From: Emiliania huxleyi CCMP1516
Lineage: Eukaryota; Haptophyta; Isochrysidales; Noelaerhabdaceae
NCBI RefSeq assembly: GCF_000372725.1
Contig: NW_005198017.1
Coordinates: 296,286 to 360,285 of the forward strand
Length of the DNA: 64,000 nt
Reading direction: 5' to 3'
Part shown: piece by piece, positions 21,684 through 31,916 of the stretch
Numbering within the stretch: the stretch's first letter is position 1
Layout: each line of letters starts with the position of its first letter
Notes under the pieces: model-generated
Told to the model about the DNA's origin: nothing
Seen by the model: only the letters and a program-made list of their open reading frames with translations
Databases searched by the model: none
Position numbers and translations under genes: made by a program

Positions 21684-21789
21684 TTCTTTGGCAGAATGCA
21701 AGCCCTTCGCGACGCCGTCAGAAGAATTTTGTCGGGCGTTTTTGCCGGCACATCGCACCCTTGGGTTGTCTGTTTTCTTTCTTTCTTTC

Positions 21790-21872
21790 TACGGCACGAC
21801 GCTGGGCACGGGACTGGCGCGCACTGGCACTAACACAGGTACACCACGGGAGCCGCCTAAGCGACTCCTGCG
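21790..21872 (+). repeat. Dispersed repeat B, copy with hairpin end
   Basis: Matches 18830-18900 through GGAGCCGCCTAAGCGACTCC, and is preceded by the TTGGGTTGTCTGTTTTCTTT run. Confidence 0.9.
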
Positions 21873-21979
21873 AGGACGGCGAGGCACGCGAAAGAAGAAT
21901 TTTTGATTGAGAGAGAGAGATTTTTAGCAATACCAAACAACTCTAACACTCACACGTAATTTGGGGCCTGGAGCCCTGT

Positions 21980-22320
21980 TCACGCGCGCGCGAGACGTGC
22001 AGACAGGGTTGCCAGGTGAGAGCGAATGGCGCGGTTCACGCCTCGCACAACAGAGAGAGAGATGCGCTCTGCATGGTGGGACATAAAAGAGAGCGAGTAC
22101 TTGGGCGAGTAGGCCGTGCGGTCAACGCTGCCGCGCGCGACTTTGCGCGCGAGGCGGCGCAGCTTGAGAACGGCGGTGGGCGAGAAGCCGCCGCCGAACG
22201 TCTCGTGGAGCAGCAGGTTGAAGTTGTTGCGCTTGACAAAGATCGCGTCGTGGTAGAAACCGCGATGCGCCTTGACGTAGCCGTGGCCGGTCTTGTGGTC
22301 GAAGGGTTGGTGTTTGATTG
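21980..22320 (-). pseudogene. 3' end of an unrecognised gene (HHAERIS family fragment)
   Basis: An open frame of about 110 residues containing GFYHDAIFVKRNNFNLLLHE and FMSHHAERISLSVVRGVNRA, then a basic tail and a stop at 21980. A second, shorter version of the tail (HHAERISIASVKGVNRAI) is encoded on the minus strand inside the foldback element at 25990-26445, so this is a multi-copy family. No N-terminal exon is visible; the upstream side is a GATCGACCCGA minisatellite. Family unknown. Confidence 0.4.
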
Positions 22321-22329
22321 GTAGAATTT

Positions 22330-22402
22330 TCTCCGATCGACCTGACCCGAGATCGACCCGAGATCGACCCGAGACTGACCCGAGATCGACCCGAGATCGA
22401 CC
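22330..22402. repeat. GATCGACCCGA minisatellite
   Basis: About six units of 10-11 bp (CCCGAGATCGA). The following 22403-23346 shows GC-rich intergenic sequence, a CACTTGGAGCACTTGGGTG motif at about 22818 and repeat D. Confidence 0.85.
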
Positions 22403-22887
22403 TCCAAAGCCCCCTCCGGGGGGACCCCCCCTCACCCCGAGTGTCCGTGTCCTTCGCGAGTCACCAATGGGGAGCGGGGGGGGGGGTGCGAGATGCACAG
22501 GGGAGGCTGGGGAGGGGGGGGTCCATCTGAAGACTGCCGACCGCGGGTGGGGGTTCTCCCACAGGGTTTTTACCCTCCGCGTGAGGATCGGCGCGGCGAG
22601 GGGGTAGGCTCGAATTCGCCGCGCAACATTTCACCCCCACAGGACCCCGCCCGCCCCCCCTCATTGGTCCCACCACCTAGCACCCCAATCTTGCCTTCGC
22701 ACCCTCTCCTTGCGTGGTGTCCCCCACTATGTGTCGCCGTTATCGGGGCACGCTATCCTGTGCAGTCAGGGCAAGTGGGGGCGGGGGGCAGTCCCACCGG
22801 TCTGTTACTGGTGTGTGGGTGCACTTGGAGCACTTGGGTGTCTCCAGTCTCGGAGGGGGGCTTGAAGGTAAGAATATTTTATTTTTT

Positions 22888-23020
22888 CCAAATCTGCCCT
22901 CTAATCAACCGTAATCATTCGGGAAGTTGGCGCTAGCGGAGACTAGCGGAGCCGGGTCCCCGTTTCCGCACTGCGGCGCGGCGCACGGTGCCTCCGGGGG
23001 CCCCCGCCTCCCCCCAGAGC
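22888..23020 (+). repeat. Dispersed repeat D, copy 2
   Basis: Direct repeat of 9674-9812. The sequence just before it (AGTCTCGGAGGGGGGCTTGA at about 22848) recurs at 31764-31800. Confidence 0.88.
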
Positions 23021-23346
23021 CAGAGGCTTCGCGAACGCGAAGAACTCTAGGAAGAACTCGTCTCGCCACACACACGCCAAGAGCGCATGCTCTGTCTGTC
23101 GGGACGTGAGGCGTGCGTGCGTGCGCGCTATAGGGAAGGAAGGAGGAGCACTTACTTACTTGGATGGATGGAGGGAGGGGAGAATCACAACGATGTGCGT
23201 GAGGCACCCACCCCCTCGATCGAGGGCACCCCCCCACCACCCACCAGGATTCCTCTGGGTCGTCTTGGAGATCCGCGTAAAGGATACACATACACTCACC
23301 CGAGAGCAGCTGAGCCTGCCTCTGGCCTCGCCTCCCTCTCCTTCAG

Positions 23347-23531
23347 GCATTCGTGGCATCCGATGGGTCGCCCAGAGTATCGACCTCTGGCTTGTCAGCC
23401 GCGGTCACTTGATGACCCCCTTGAAGTACAGCGATCGCCAACTCGCTGGCCTCTTCGCAGGCCCCCCCGACCGCGTCGAACTCATCGGCGCGGGCTCTCT
23501 CGGCTACGGGACCGGCCCCAGCTTCGGCTGA
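23347..23531 (+). CDS. Possible terminal exon, function unknown
   Basis: It follows a good acceptor (CTCTCCTTCAG) and stays open to TGA at 23529-23531, encoding about 60 residues of ordinary composition (SIDLWLVSRGHLMTPLKYSD and following). Earlier exons were not recognised. Confidence 0.28.
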
Positions 23532-23724
23532 GGGCTAACAAGCTGCCGAGCCCAAATCACTGTGAGGGTCGTGATTTCTTGTTGGTCTTTAAAAATCTCT
23601 CTCTCTCTGACACGCGAGTAAAGGACGCAAGTCTCGCGCCCGGGCCTTCTTAGGTAACTTGGCACACTTGGAGCTGTAACGGTTCCATCCGAACGTCCGA
23701 ACCCGACCGTTGCAACAACCAACC

Positions 23725-25299
23725 ATGGTGAGCCTCCCCCCGCGCGCTCTCTCTCCCGTCTGGTGTGTGACCCTTTCCCTCCCCGTGTGGCAGCGCGAGT
23801 GCATCACCATCCACCTCGGCCAAGGCGGCATCCAGACCGGCAACGCGTGCTGGGAGCTCTTCTGCCTCGAGCACGGCATCCAACCCGATGGCCAGATGCC
23901 GTCAGACAAGACCATCGGCGGCGGCGACGACGCCTTCAACACCTTCTTTTCCGAGACGGGCTCCGGCAAACATGTGCCGCGCACAGTGTTTGTCGACCTC
24001 GAACCGACCGTCGTCGACGAGGTCCGCACGGGCACGTACCGCCAGCTCTACCACCCGGAGCAGCTCATCTCGGGCAAGGAGGACGCCGCGAACAACTACG
24101 CACGCGGCCACTGTGAGCTCCCCCCACCCCCACCCCAGCCCCGACCCCCTCTCGCTCTTGCGCCGGCCGATCCCTCGCTACCGCGCCCGCCGACCCCCTC
24201 CCCCTACCGCGCGCGCGCGCGCATCTGCCCTTCCACTTCCTCACCGCCCCCTTCCGGCCGCGCAGACACCATCGGCAAAGAGATCGTCGACCTCGTCCTC
24301 GATCGCATCCGCAAGCTGGCCGACAACTGCACCGGCCTCCAGGGCTTCTTCGCCTTCAACGCCATCGGCGGCGGCACCGGCTCCGGCCTGGGCGCCCTCC
24401 TCCTCGAGCGGCTCTCGGTCGACTACGGGCGCAAGTCGAAGGTGTCCTTCACCATCTACCCGGCGCCGCAGGTCTCGACCGCCGTCGTCGAGCCGTACAA
24501 CTGCGTCCTCTCGACGCACACGCTGCTCGAGCACACGGACGTCACCTTCATGGTCGACAACGAGGCGCTGTACGACATCTGCCGCCGCAACCTCGACATC
24601 GAGCGGCCGACGTACACCAACCTGAACCGGCTCACCGCCCAGATCATCTCGTCGATGACCGCCTCGCTCCGCTTCGACGGTGCGCTCAACGTCGACCTGA
24701 CCGAGTTCCAGACGAACCTGGTGCCTTACCCGCGCATCCACCTGGCGGTCGCCTCTTTCGCGCCCATCATCTCGGCCGAGAAGGCGTACCACGAGCAGCT
24801 CTCCGTCTCGGAGATCACCAACGCCGTCTTCGAGCCCGCCTCGATGCTCGTCAAGGTGGACCCGCGCCACGGCAAGTACATGGCCTGCTGCCTCATGTAC
24901 CGCGGCGACGTGGTGCCCAAGGACGTCAACGCGGCGGTCGCCACCATCAAGACGAAGCGCACCATCCAGTTCGTCGACTGGTGCCCGACCGGCTTCAAGT
25001 GCGGCATCAACTACCAGCCACCCACGGTCGTGCCGGGCGGCGACCTCGCCAAGGTGATGCGCGCCGTCACGATGATGTCCAACTCGACGTGCATCGCCGA
25101 GCTCTACTCGCGCATCGACCACAAGTTCGACCTCATGTACGCCAAGCGCGCCTTCGTGCACTGGTACGTCGGAGAGGGCATGGAGGAGGGCGAGTTCTCC
25201 GAGGCGCGCGAGGACATGGCCGCACTGGAGAAGGACTACGAGGAGGTCGGCGCCGAGTCGGCCGAGGGCGACGGCGAGGAGGAGGGCGAGGAGTACTAG
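23725..25299 (+). CDS. TUBA: Alpha-tubulin
   Basis: Exon 1 is the ATG alone (23725-23727), exon 2 is 23794-24112 and exon 3 is 24266-25299, giving 451 aa, the standard length. Both introns are GT-AG. The protein begins M then [20 protein letters not shown], keeps the Lys-40 region ([12 protein letters not shown]), the tubulin signature GGGTGSG and the alpha-specific catalytic loop region. It ends in an acidic tail terminating EEGEEY, so the C-terminal Tyr for detyrosination is present. Alpha-tubulin pairs with beta-tubulin in microtubules of the cytoskeleton, spindle and flagella. The upstream region 23540-23724 has no recognised core promoter motif. The 3' side to 25989 is a gene-free stretch. 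Confidence 0.98.
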   Translation: MVSLPPRALSPVWCVTLSLPVWQRECITIHLGQGGIQTGNACWELFCLEHGIQPDGQMPSDKTIGGGDDAFNTFFSETGSGKHVPRTVFVDLEPTVVDEVRTGTYRQLYHPEQLISGKEDAANNYARGHCELPPPPPQPRPPLALAPADPSLPRPPTPSPYRARARICPSTSSPPPSGRADTIGKEIVDLVLDRIRKLADNCTGLQGFFAFNAIGGGTGSGLGALLLERLSVDYGRKSKVSFTIYPAPQVSTAVVEPYNCVLSTHTLLEHTDVTFMVDNEALYDICRRNLDIERPTYTNLNRLTAQIISSMTASLRFDGALNVDLTEFQTNLVPYPRIHLAVASFAPIISAEKAYHEQLSVSEITNAVFEPASMLVKVDPRHGKYMACCLMYRGDVVPKDVNAAVATIKTKRTIQFVDWCPTGFKCGINYQPPTVVPGGDLAKVMRAVTMMSNSTCIAELYSRIDHKFDLMYAKRAFVHWYVGEGMEEGEFSEAREDMAALEKDYEEVGAESAEGDGEEEGEEY

Positions 25300-25989
25300 A
25301 CGCTCTTGGCACAGGCTCTGCTCCCAAGACTAGCAGCGCGCGCGTCCCGCCTCGAGGGCGACACGAGGAGTTTGCATGTGCTCCTCGCCTAGATAGACAA
25401 CACCAGTGCTGCAGCGGCAGTCACTAACTGCATTCCCGGGCCTAGATTCATAGACACTAGCTGCAGCGGCAGCCTCTCATTTGCATGTAGACGGGGTCGA
25501 TTAGCCACAGCGACCGCCCCTAGCTCAGGCCGCCCTCCTTCGATAGAGTCACGCAGTGCACTCAGCGCAATATTGTGTTCTCTGTGTGGACTTGAAGTGT
25601 TCCATCTGTTTCGAGAGATCTTTCTTGAGCTCTCCTTTCGGCGTGTCCAGAGGAGAACGAGAGGATTAGAGCTTACATTCGCAGGGGTCCAGTCTGCGCC
25701 CTTGTCGTGCCAGTGTGCTGTGAGAGAGCCTTGTATTTTAAGGCCGTAGCTTCAATCTCTTGCCGCGCTAAGTTTCGCGCGCGTCGACGTCCGCGCTCTG
25801 GTGTCTCGCCTGAGCTCGCCCTTGCCGCCCGAGGCTACCCGGGACCGACAGACAGTATCATGAAAGGACGCGCTAGATGCGCTTGTGACCACGCGTCTCT
25901 CGTGATCGCGGCACGAACAGTGCTGTGTGCGGGCTGCGGCGCTCGCCACCCTGGCGATTGTGCTGGACGGCGGACGGTGTGGTTGCTCA

Positions 25990-26445
25990 GATGGCCTTAT
26001 GTGTTATGACGACCCCATTTCGACATCGTCCCTAAGGCCTCTGTCACATGAGCTCCCCATGCGGGAATGACTGGCTCAACCAACTGATCACAAATTCTCT
26101 CCCGCAACATCGAAGTCATCAAATTATGCTGTCACGATGAAGACTTTTGGCGCTTTGTGTACTTTTAGCTTACTGGGACAAAAGGGAGAGGGGGTTGTGT
26201 TCTCTAGGCCCCTAGGGGCCCTACGCGTGGCGTGAGAGCTCGGAAGCGAGCTTTGCACGGCGATCGAGGATGGCGCGGTTGACCCCCTTGACCGAAGCGA
26301 TGGAGATGCGTTCCGCGTGGTGCTTTGTGAGATATCGTGGGAATTTGTGATCAGTTGCGAGTTGGTTGAGCCAGTCATTCCCGCATGGAGCTCATGAGCA
26401 GAGGCCTTTGGGACGATGTCGAAATGGGGTCGTCATAAGGCCATC
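25990..26445. mobile_element. Foldback (inverted-repeat) DNA element, 456 bp
   Basis: Two arms of about 105 bp, 25990 to about 26096 and about 26343-26445, are inverted copies of each other. They begin GATGGCCTTATG and share CGACCCCATTTCGACATCGT and CGGGAATGACTGGCTCAACC. TCA occurs next to both ends (25987-25989 and 26446-26448), a possible 3-bp target duplication. On the minus strand the centre encodes the last 40 or so residues of an HHAERIS-family protein ending at a stop near 26224. This suggests a non-autonomous transposon that captured or retains a gene tail. Confidence 0.75.
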
Positions 26446-26568
26446 TCAGTGACTACACGGCCTGCCACGGCGTGTGTGCCACGACTCTGGACGACTCTGA
26501 ACTGGCGCTTGATGCGGTTATAACTTGCGATCCCGTGCCTATTAGTGCATTCTACCATCTACTTGCAC

Positions 26569-26991
26569 ATGGCCCCATGCCGGCCATCGAAGATATGCGT
26601 ACCCGAGATTTTCTTCTTCCGTAGCGGCATCCCCATGCTCCTCGCGGCAATATTGCCACTGAGCGCCCTCGTCGCGACACAGCTGGTGCCGGCGGCCGTA
26701 GCCTCCGACGCTGCCGCCGGAGCTGCCGTTTTCGAGCTCAAGTGCGCAGCATGTCACGGCGGCGGCTCCAATTTGATTAGCCCGGGAAGAGACCTCAAAG
26801 CTAAGTCGCTGGAGGCGAACGGCTACGCGACAGAAGAGGCGCTCTCAACCCTGGTCGCGGTCGGCAAGGGCCAGATGCCCAGCTACGGTCCAAAGTCGCC
26901 ACCGTTTGCGAGGCTGACAGAGGAGCAGATATCGGACGTGTCTGCGTATGTGCTATCGCAGGCCGCGGCCGGCTGGCCCAGCGGACGATGA
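26569..26991 (+). CDS. petJ: Cytochrome c6, thylakoid lumen electron carrier
   Basis: 140 aa from the ATG at 26569. The leader has a hydrophobic lumen-targeting segment (MLLAAILPLSALVATQLV) ending in the AxA-type site VAS. The mature domain has the haem-binding CAACH (ELKCAACHGGG), the family's NLI segment and the Met ligand in GKGQMPSYG, and ends with LTEEQISDVSAYVLSQA. Cytochrome c6 carries electrons from cytochrome b6f to photosystem I. A plastid transit peptide would be expected ahead of the lumen signal; only about 25 residues precede it, so a 5' exon may be missing. This gene indicates that the organism is photosynthetic. Confidence 0.9.
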   Translation: MAPCRPSKICVPEIFFFRSGIPMLLAAILPLSALVATQLVPAAVASDAAAGAAVFELKCAACHGGGSNLISPGRDLKAKSLEANGYATEEALSTLVAVGKGQMPSYGPKSPPFARLTEEQISDVSAYVLSQAAAGWPSGR

Positions 26992-27367
26992 TGATACCCT
27001 CGCTGGCGCGCTGCAATGCACGCATACAGACGCGTCCTTGTCGAATCGCACCACCCTGTATCAGACGATATACCCTCGCAGACATGGGCGCTGCAGGCGG
27101 AGGCGCATACGTTGCGACGCGACACACCCTGCTGTTTGGGAGATGACACATATTGCTTATATTGGCGTCTTCACCGTCGATGAGTCCATTGCGAGAGCCA
27201 CGCCGTCGTTTTCAAGTACGGACGGAGGAGAGATCGAAGTCAACACATGTTACTTTTCCACCACACAACAGAGAACAATCCTCAACACATGTTACTTTTC
27301 GTCAGCATGGACGTTCCACCTACAGGACCTAAATGAGAGCCTTTCTGTGGCGGGGTCGCCCCCTCCG

Positions 27368-27882
27368 TCATAGTGTCTTGAACCGCGTGATTGTATTGTG
27401 AGTCGGAATCGCGCTCACGAGGTCGAGAGCCTCGATCGCCTCTCTTAGCGACTCGTGGCCGGCCTCGCGGAAGACACACGCCAGCCGAAAGTCCAGGCGT
27501 CCTGCGCGCATGATGCGATGGAGGAGGCCGACGGCGAGGTGCTCATCTGCGAGGATCGCACAAAGGGTCACCACGCAGGCAGCCGGGGCGGAGCGCGCAT
27601 TGCGGGGCGGAAAACAACAGGAGGGTGGTGGGGCGGACCCGTCAGTGAAAGATCGGTGATGAGCTCTGGGTGCGCGGCGAGGGTGGACAGCGCGAGAGCT
27701 GTGAGTGACGGCACGGCGGGTGGCAGAGCCGCGCGCAGCCCTCCCCAGGGCAGCACGCCGGCCGCGTTCTCCACCTCGTCCGCCTCCGCTGCCGCAGATG
27801 AATTCGCCCGCAGCGACGCCTCCTGATCCCGCTCTCGCTGTGCAAGCCGCCTGGCCCACTCCGGGGTGTCGCTCGCGCTCAT
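27368..27882 (-). CDS. Small Leu-rich protein, resembling part of F-box/RAD7-type repeats
   Basis: Two exons, 27639-27882 and 27368-27546, joined by a GT-AG intron, give 140 aa from the ATG at 27882. The N-terminus is polar (MSASDTPEWARRLAQRERDQ). The rest is leucine-rich and helical: LALSTLAAHPELITDLSLT, then across the junction EHLAVGLLHRIMRAGRLDFR and AGHESLREAIEALDL. This pattern is reminiscent of the segment preceding leucine-rich repeats in RAD7-like proteins, but the similarity is an impression only. The 5' side is occupied by an array of repeat A. The gene may be complete or a 5' fragment of a longer one. Confidence 0.5.
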
Positions 27883-27992
27883 GCTGCAGGCCGTCTCCGT
27901 CCTGTCCGGAGCTAAGCGGCAGCGCCCTTCGCCGGGTTCGGACTTTTCTGGGCTCGGAGTGGAAGGGCGAAAAAGAAGGAAGGATCCTAGAC

Positions 27993-28290
27993 CCAAGGGA
28001 GGGATGGGAGGACGGCACGCCGCCACCACACAGGGGTAAAGAAAAGAAAGAAAGAAAACAGACAACCCAAGGGAGGGATGGGAGGACGGCACGCCGCCAC
28101 CACACAGGGATTTTAAGGAGAGGTGTGTGGTGCGCTAGCCGTCGCCCACCCTAGGGAGTCTGCCTCTTCCTATCTCTCAGGGGTAAAGAAAGAAAGAAAG
28201 AAAACAGACGACCCAAGGGAGGGATGGGAGGACGGCACGCCGCCACCACACAGGGATTTTAAGGAGAGGTGTGTGGTGTTCTCTCAGGGG
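27993..28290 (+). repeat. Array of dispersed repeat A (three partial copies)
   Basis: Three copies start at about 27993, 28068 and 28210, each carrying GGACGGCACGCCGCCACCAC. They are joined by GAAAGAAAGAAAACAGACAA purine runs. The third copy ends in a variant 3' end. Confidence 0.92.
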
Positions 28291-28421
28291 TGAAAGGCGA
28301 TAAGCTTTGCATGGAAATTCTTTCAATGGCACCTGCAAGGGCTCGCAGCGAGTCCGCGTCGACCGCCGCGACCGCCTCTGTGTGCTGACGCGCACCACGC
28401 CGCCTCACTGTGGCCACCAGT

Positions 28422-29835
28422 ATGAGGTTGCTCGCGCCCACTGCATCGGCTTCGCTGCTGGTCCGCCTCTCGCTCGTGCCGCACCGCGCGCACGCGCTCT
28501 GCTCCTCCGCGGCGGCGCCGCAGCGAGTCCACCTGAAGCTCGATGCGCCCGTGCGGCACCTCTTCGAGCCGCAGAAGAAGCGGGTATCGCTGAGGCTGCC
28601 GTCTGCCGGCGCGCTGCCGCTGCAGGCCCTGCGGGCGGCCCTAAGGGAGCGGTGCGGCGACGAGAGCGTTGAGCCGTTGCTCGAGATCCGGCACGGAAAG
28701 CGCCGGATCGAGAGCGACGAGGACCTCGTGAGCGTACTCGCCGTTACCGCCACGTATGGTGGCGACGGGCCCACGCTCCAGGTCGTCGCCAGGAGCGGGA
28801 GTCAGCTGCCTCCGCCGCCGCCGGCCGCGACTCTGCTGCCGCCTCAGGTCGGGCGACTGCGCCTCGTCTCCTTCTTCCGCTTCGCGTCGCTCGGCAGCTC
28901 GCGGCGGCAGCATCTGCTGGAGGAGATGAGCTCGGTGCTCGCGCGGCTCGGCTGCCGCGGGAGCGTCTACGTCGCGCCGGAGGGAGTCAACGGCCAGCTC
29001 TCGGTGCCTGAGGCGCAGCTCGACGCCCTGTCGGTCGCGTTTGCGGCCCTGCGGGGCGTGGAGGGTCTCAAGCTGAACGTGCAGCACGCCTCCCTCGGCA
29101 CGGTGCAGGCGGACGCCGCCACCGCCCCGTACCGCAAGCTCATCGTTCGCGAGAAGCGGCAGATTCTGACCGACGGCCTGACAGGCGCCTCGCTGCCCGT
29201 GCCACCGCCCTCGCCATGTCATCCAGCACTCTCTCACATTCTCACCCTCCCCGCCCGTTAACGACGCAGAGGGCGACGAGCGGGGGGAGGGGCCGGCGGG
29301 AGACCCGGCGGCCGCGTTCGATTGGGACCGCGCCGGGACCGAGCTCGCTCCTGCGGACTGGCACGCGATGCTGCCGCCAGGACGGCCAGAGCACGCCGCT
29401 GCTGCTTCGTCGGCGGCTGCCGGCGGCGAGGGCGGCGGCGAGGGCGGCGGCGAGGCGGGCAGCTCCGTCGGTCCGATTCTGCTCGACTGCCGCAACGACT
29501 ATGAGTCGTCGGCGGGGACCTTCCTCGGCGCCGAGCCGCTCGACACGAGCGTCTTCTCGGAGAGCTGGGAGGTGCTGCGGAAGCGGCTCGACGGCGTGCC
29601 GAGAGAGCGGCCGATCATGACCTTCTGCACGGGCGGCATCCGCTGCGTGAAGACCAACGCCTTCCTCGAGCAGGAGCTTGGCTTCACCAACACGTTCCGC
29701 CTCCGCGACGGCATCCACGGCTACTTGCGCCACGTGCGCGACACGCCCGGCGTCGCGTCGAAGTGGGAGGGCGACAACTTTGTCTTCTACGAGCATGACG
29801 ACGCCGCGCCTTCTGGTGACGAGGAGGTGCTCTGA
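28422..29835 (+). CDS. trhO: tRNA uridine(34) hydroxylase, TrhO/YceA family (rhodanese-like), organelle-targeted
   Basis: Two exons, 28422-29184 and 29270-29835, give 442 aa. The GC-AG intron (GACAG|GCGCCT ... GACGCAG) joins the frames exactly. The N-terminus (MRLLAPTASASLLVRLS, Arg/Ser rich) looks like a plastid or mitochondrial transit peptide. Residues about 40-125 form an extension not found in bacterial TrhO. The acylphosphatase-like domain follows (VSFFRFASLG, VYVAPEGVNGQLSV, YRKLIVREKRQILTDGL). The rhodanese domain has LLDCRNDYESSAGTF and the active-site loop FCTGGIRCVK with the catalytic Cys. Bacterial TrhO hydroxylates U34 of several tRNAs on the way to 5-carboxymethoxy- or methoxyuridine, so a role in organellar tRNA modification is a reasonable inference. 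A Glu/Gly run (GGEGGGEGGGE) sits before the rhodanese domain. Confidence 0.88.
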
Positions 29836-30510
29836 CGCGCGTGTGTCAAAAGTGAGGATGTAGAGTTCGTGAGCAGCAGCGCGGTAGCTAGAGAGCGAGC
29901 TGAGGTCGTGCAACGTGCAGGCTCGCGTCCTCGTGTGTAGAGACTCACCTAGAGAGAGCGCGACGACCCCCCCGTGACGTGACGTCCACACTGAGAGCAG
30001 AGAGCGCGCGGCGGGCGGATGGGCGTGGAGCAGCGCGAGCCGCTAGCTCCTAGAGCTGGCAGCTGCGGAGGAGCGGAGAGCTGCTGCGCCACACAGGTGC
30101 AATCCCACTTCTCCCGCGCACAGGCCCTGGGGAATTAGTTTTACCATTTCCACCGCGGCCCCGAATGTGGGTGGCTTAATGAGCTATAAACAGAAACTAA
30201 CCGCCCGGGGTCGAAGAAGGGATCTTGCATTTAATTTGCTTCTTGTGTGTGGGAGTGTGGCATGTTGGTCCATCTGCATCTCCGACTTGTGGAGCTGGAT
30301 GGAGAAGTGTGGAGAACTCTGGCTCGGCAATACTGCCTGTAGAACGGAACGCTGCAATCCGCACAAAAAAATATCGCAAGCCCACGCCGGGACCTACGCG
30401 GGGACATGCAAGAGAAGGGCAGAGGCCCCAGCTGTTTTCCATCAACACCGCGTTGTGGCGATGCATCATGATTCATGTACAACCCAGTCTGGCCGTCGTG
30501 GATGAACCAT
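29836..30510. other. Intergenic, nothing recognised
   Basis: Ordinary sequence with lower GC near 30120-30480. Short open frames show no domain. Confidence 0.55.
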
Positions 30511-31001
30511 TTAGCAGTCGTCGTCCGAGTCGTCGTCGTCGTCGACGTCGCTGCCGCATGAAGTAACCGACAAGAATGTCACGGCAATCGCGGCTTGCCT
30601 GATTTTCTCTTCAAGCAGTCGGCCCCTTGAGCCGAGCATGCTTACGACCCGTGCCTTCTCTTCTTCGTCCAGCCCGGCAAATGCAATCATGGCCGGCAGC
30701 ACGCGCTCCAGTAGCGGCTGGTTCTGACTCCTTAGTGAGCTTGACGCCATCAGACCGGAATCCAGGGCATCAAAAGCGGTCTTGAAATGGTCCACTTCTT
30801 CCATAATCGTAGCAACGAAATTGAGCTTGCGCACCGGCTCTGCGGTATCCTTGTCATTGTCCTCGTTCTTTTTATCGGCAGACAGCAGCGCAATCTGCGC
30901 GTTGGCCTCTGCGAGCTGTGCTTTGAGCTGCGTAATCTGAACCTTGGCCGCTGTGAGCTCGTTCTCCTTTGATGTTTGTGCTGATGCACCTGTAGGAGTT
31001 T
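30511..31001 (-). CDS. Coiled-coil protein with acidic tail (3' exon)
   Basis: The terminal exon follows a CTCGCAG acceptor at 31002-31003. About 163 residues: a heptad-patterned helix (LTAAKVQITQLKAQLAEANA), a charged linker (DKKNEDNDKD), a helical segment (VATIMEEVDHFKTAFDALDS), then QPLLERVLPAMIAFAGLDEE and an acidic end (DVDDDDDSDDDC). No ATG lies in frame upstream before a non-ATG opening at 31098, so a 5' exon is missing. Family unknown. Less GC-rich than its neighbours. Confidence 0.5.
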
Positions 31002-31916
31002 CTGCGAGGCAGAGCGCGTGCGCCAACGAGCGCGAACGGGTGCGTGAGAACGAAATCCGCACGACGGGCGGTAGACCGACGGGCGGAGAAACGGGCAATC
31101 AACCAAGGACTCGAGAGTGTGAAAGGAGGGACACGTGTGGTTCGGACGATGCGCAACGCGCGAACGAACGGCTGGCACGAAAGCGCCAGCCGGCACCATG
31201 CCGCCGCGCCCGACCACAACGGCCAGACAGTCCCCACAACCCACCCACTCACATGCTGGGGGGGGGGGGGGGGCTGACCCCCAGAGGCTTCCCCGGAGGC
31301 TTCGACCTTCGTATGAAGGCGCCGGTATAGTACAATTGGCGTTTTCGGCCGTGTAGCGTGTAGTTTCAGGCCAAACTGAGGCCGAACTCGCCAATTGTAC
31401 CGCCCTATTACCGGCTGCCAATTTACAAAGCCGGCGGACGTGCGCGGCTGCTGTGGGCGGTACCAGCTGCGGCACATGCGAGGGTCCCGGCGATTCTCTC
31501 GTTGCAGCGGCGAGCGCTGCACGAGCAGAGAGTCGACCTGGGCATGCGCAAGGGAGTTAGGAGCTGCCGCGTCAGCGCGGTCACACCGTGCGACGGTGCC
31601 ATATCCATATTCCCTGGGGGCGCTGGCCGCTGGGGGATATGTGGGATATCGTCAGCGAGAGATATTCAGATCATGTCTCCCTTTTTTTTCAGACCGACAC
31701 ATCAGTATCAGACCAGCGGGACTGCGCCTCGCCCCCACTTGCCCTGGTGTGGTTCTGTCCCTAGTCTCGGAGGGGGGCTTGAAGCTAAGAATATTTTTTT
31801 TTTCAGACCGACACATAGAGCTCTACTGAATATGAAAATATGGCATTCGAGAGAGAGACCCCATTTACGCTCTAACTTTAAGAGAAGCCCTCGTCTCGCG
31901 GCGCCGTCGTCTCGCG
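31002..31916. other. Intergenic with poly-G run and repeat fragment
   Basis: Holds a run of 17 G at 31257-31273, an inverted GGCGGTAC/CCAATTGTA pair near 31325-31405, and a fragment at 31764-31800 shared with 22848-22880 (GTCTCGGAGGGGGGCTTGAA). It may contain the 5' exon of the coiled-coil gene. Confidence 0.5.
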
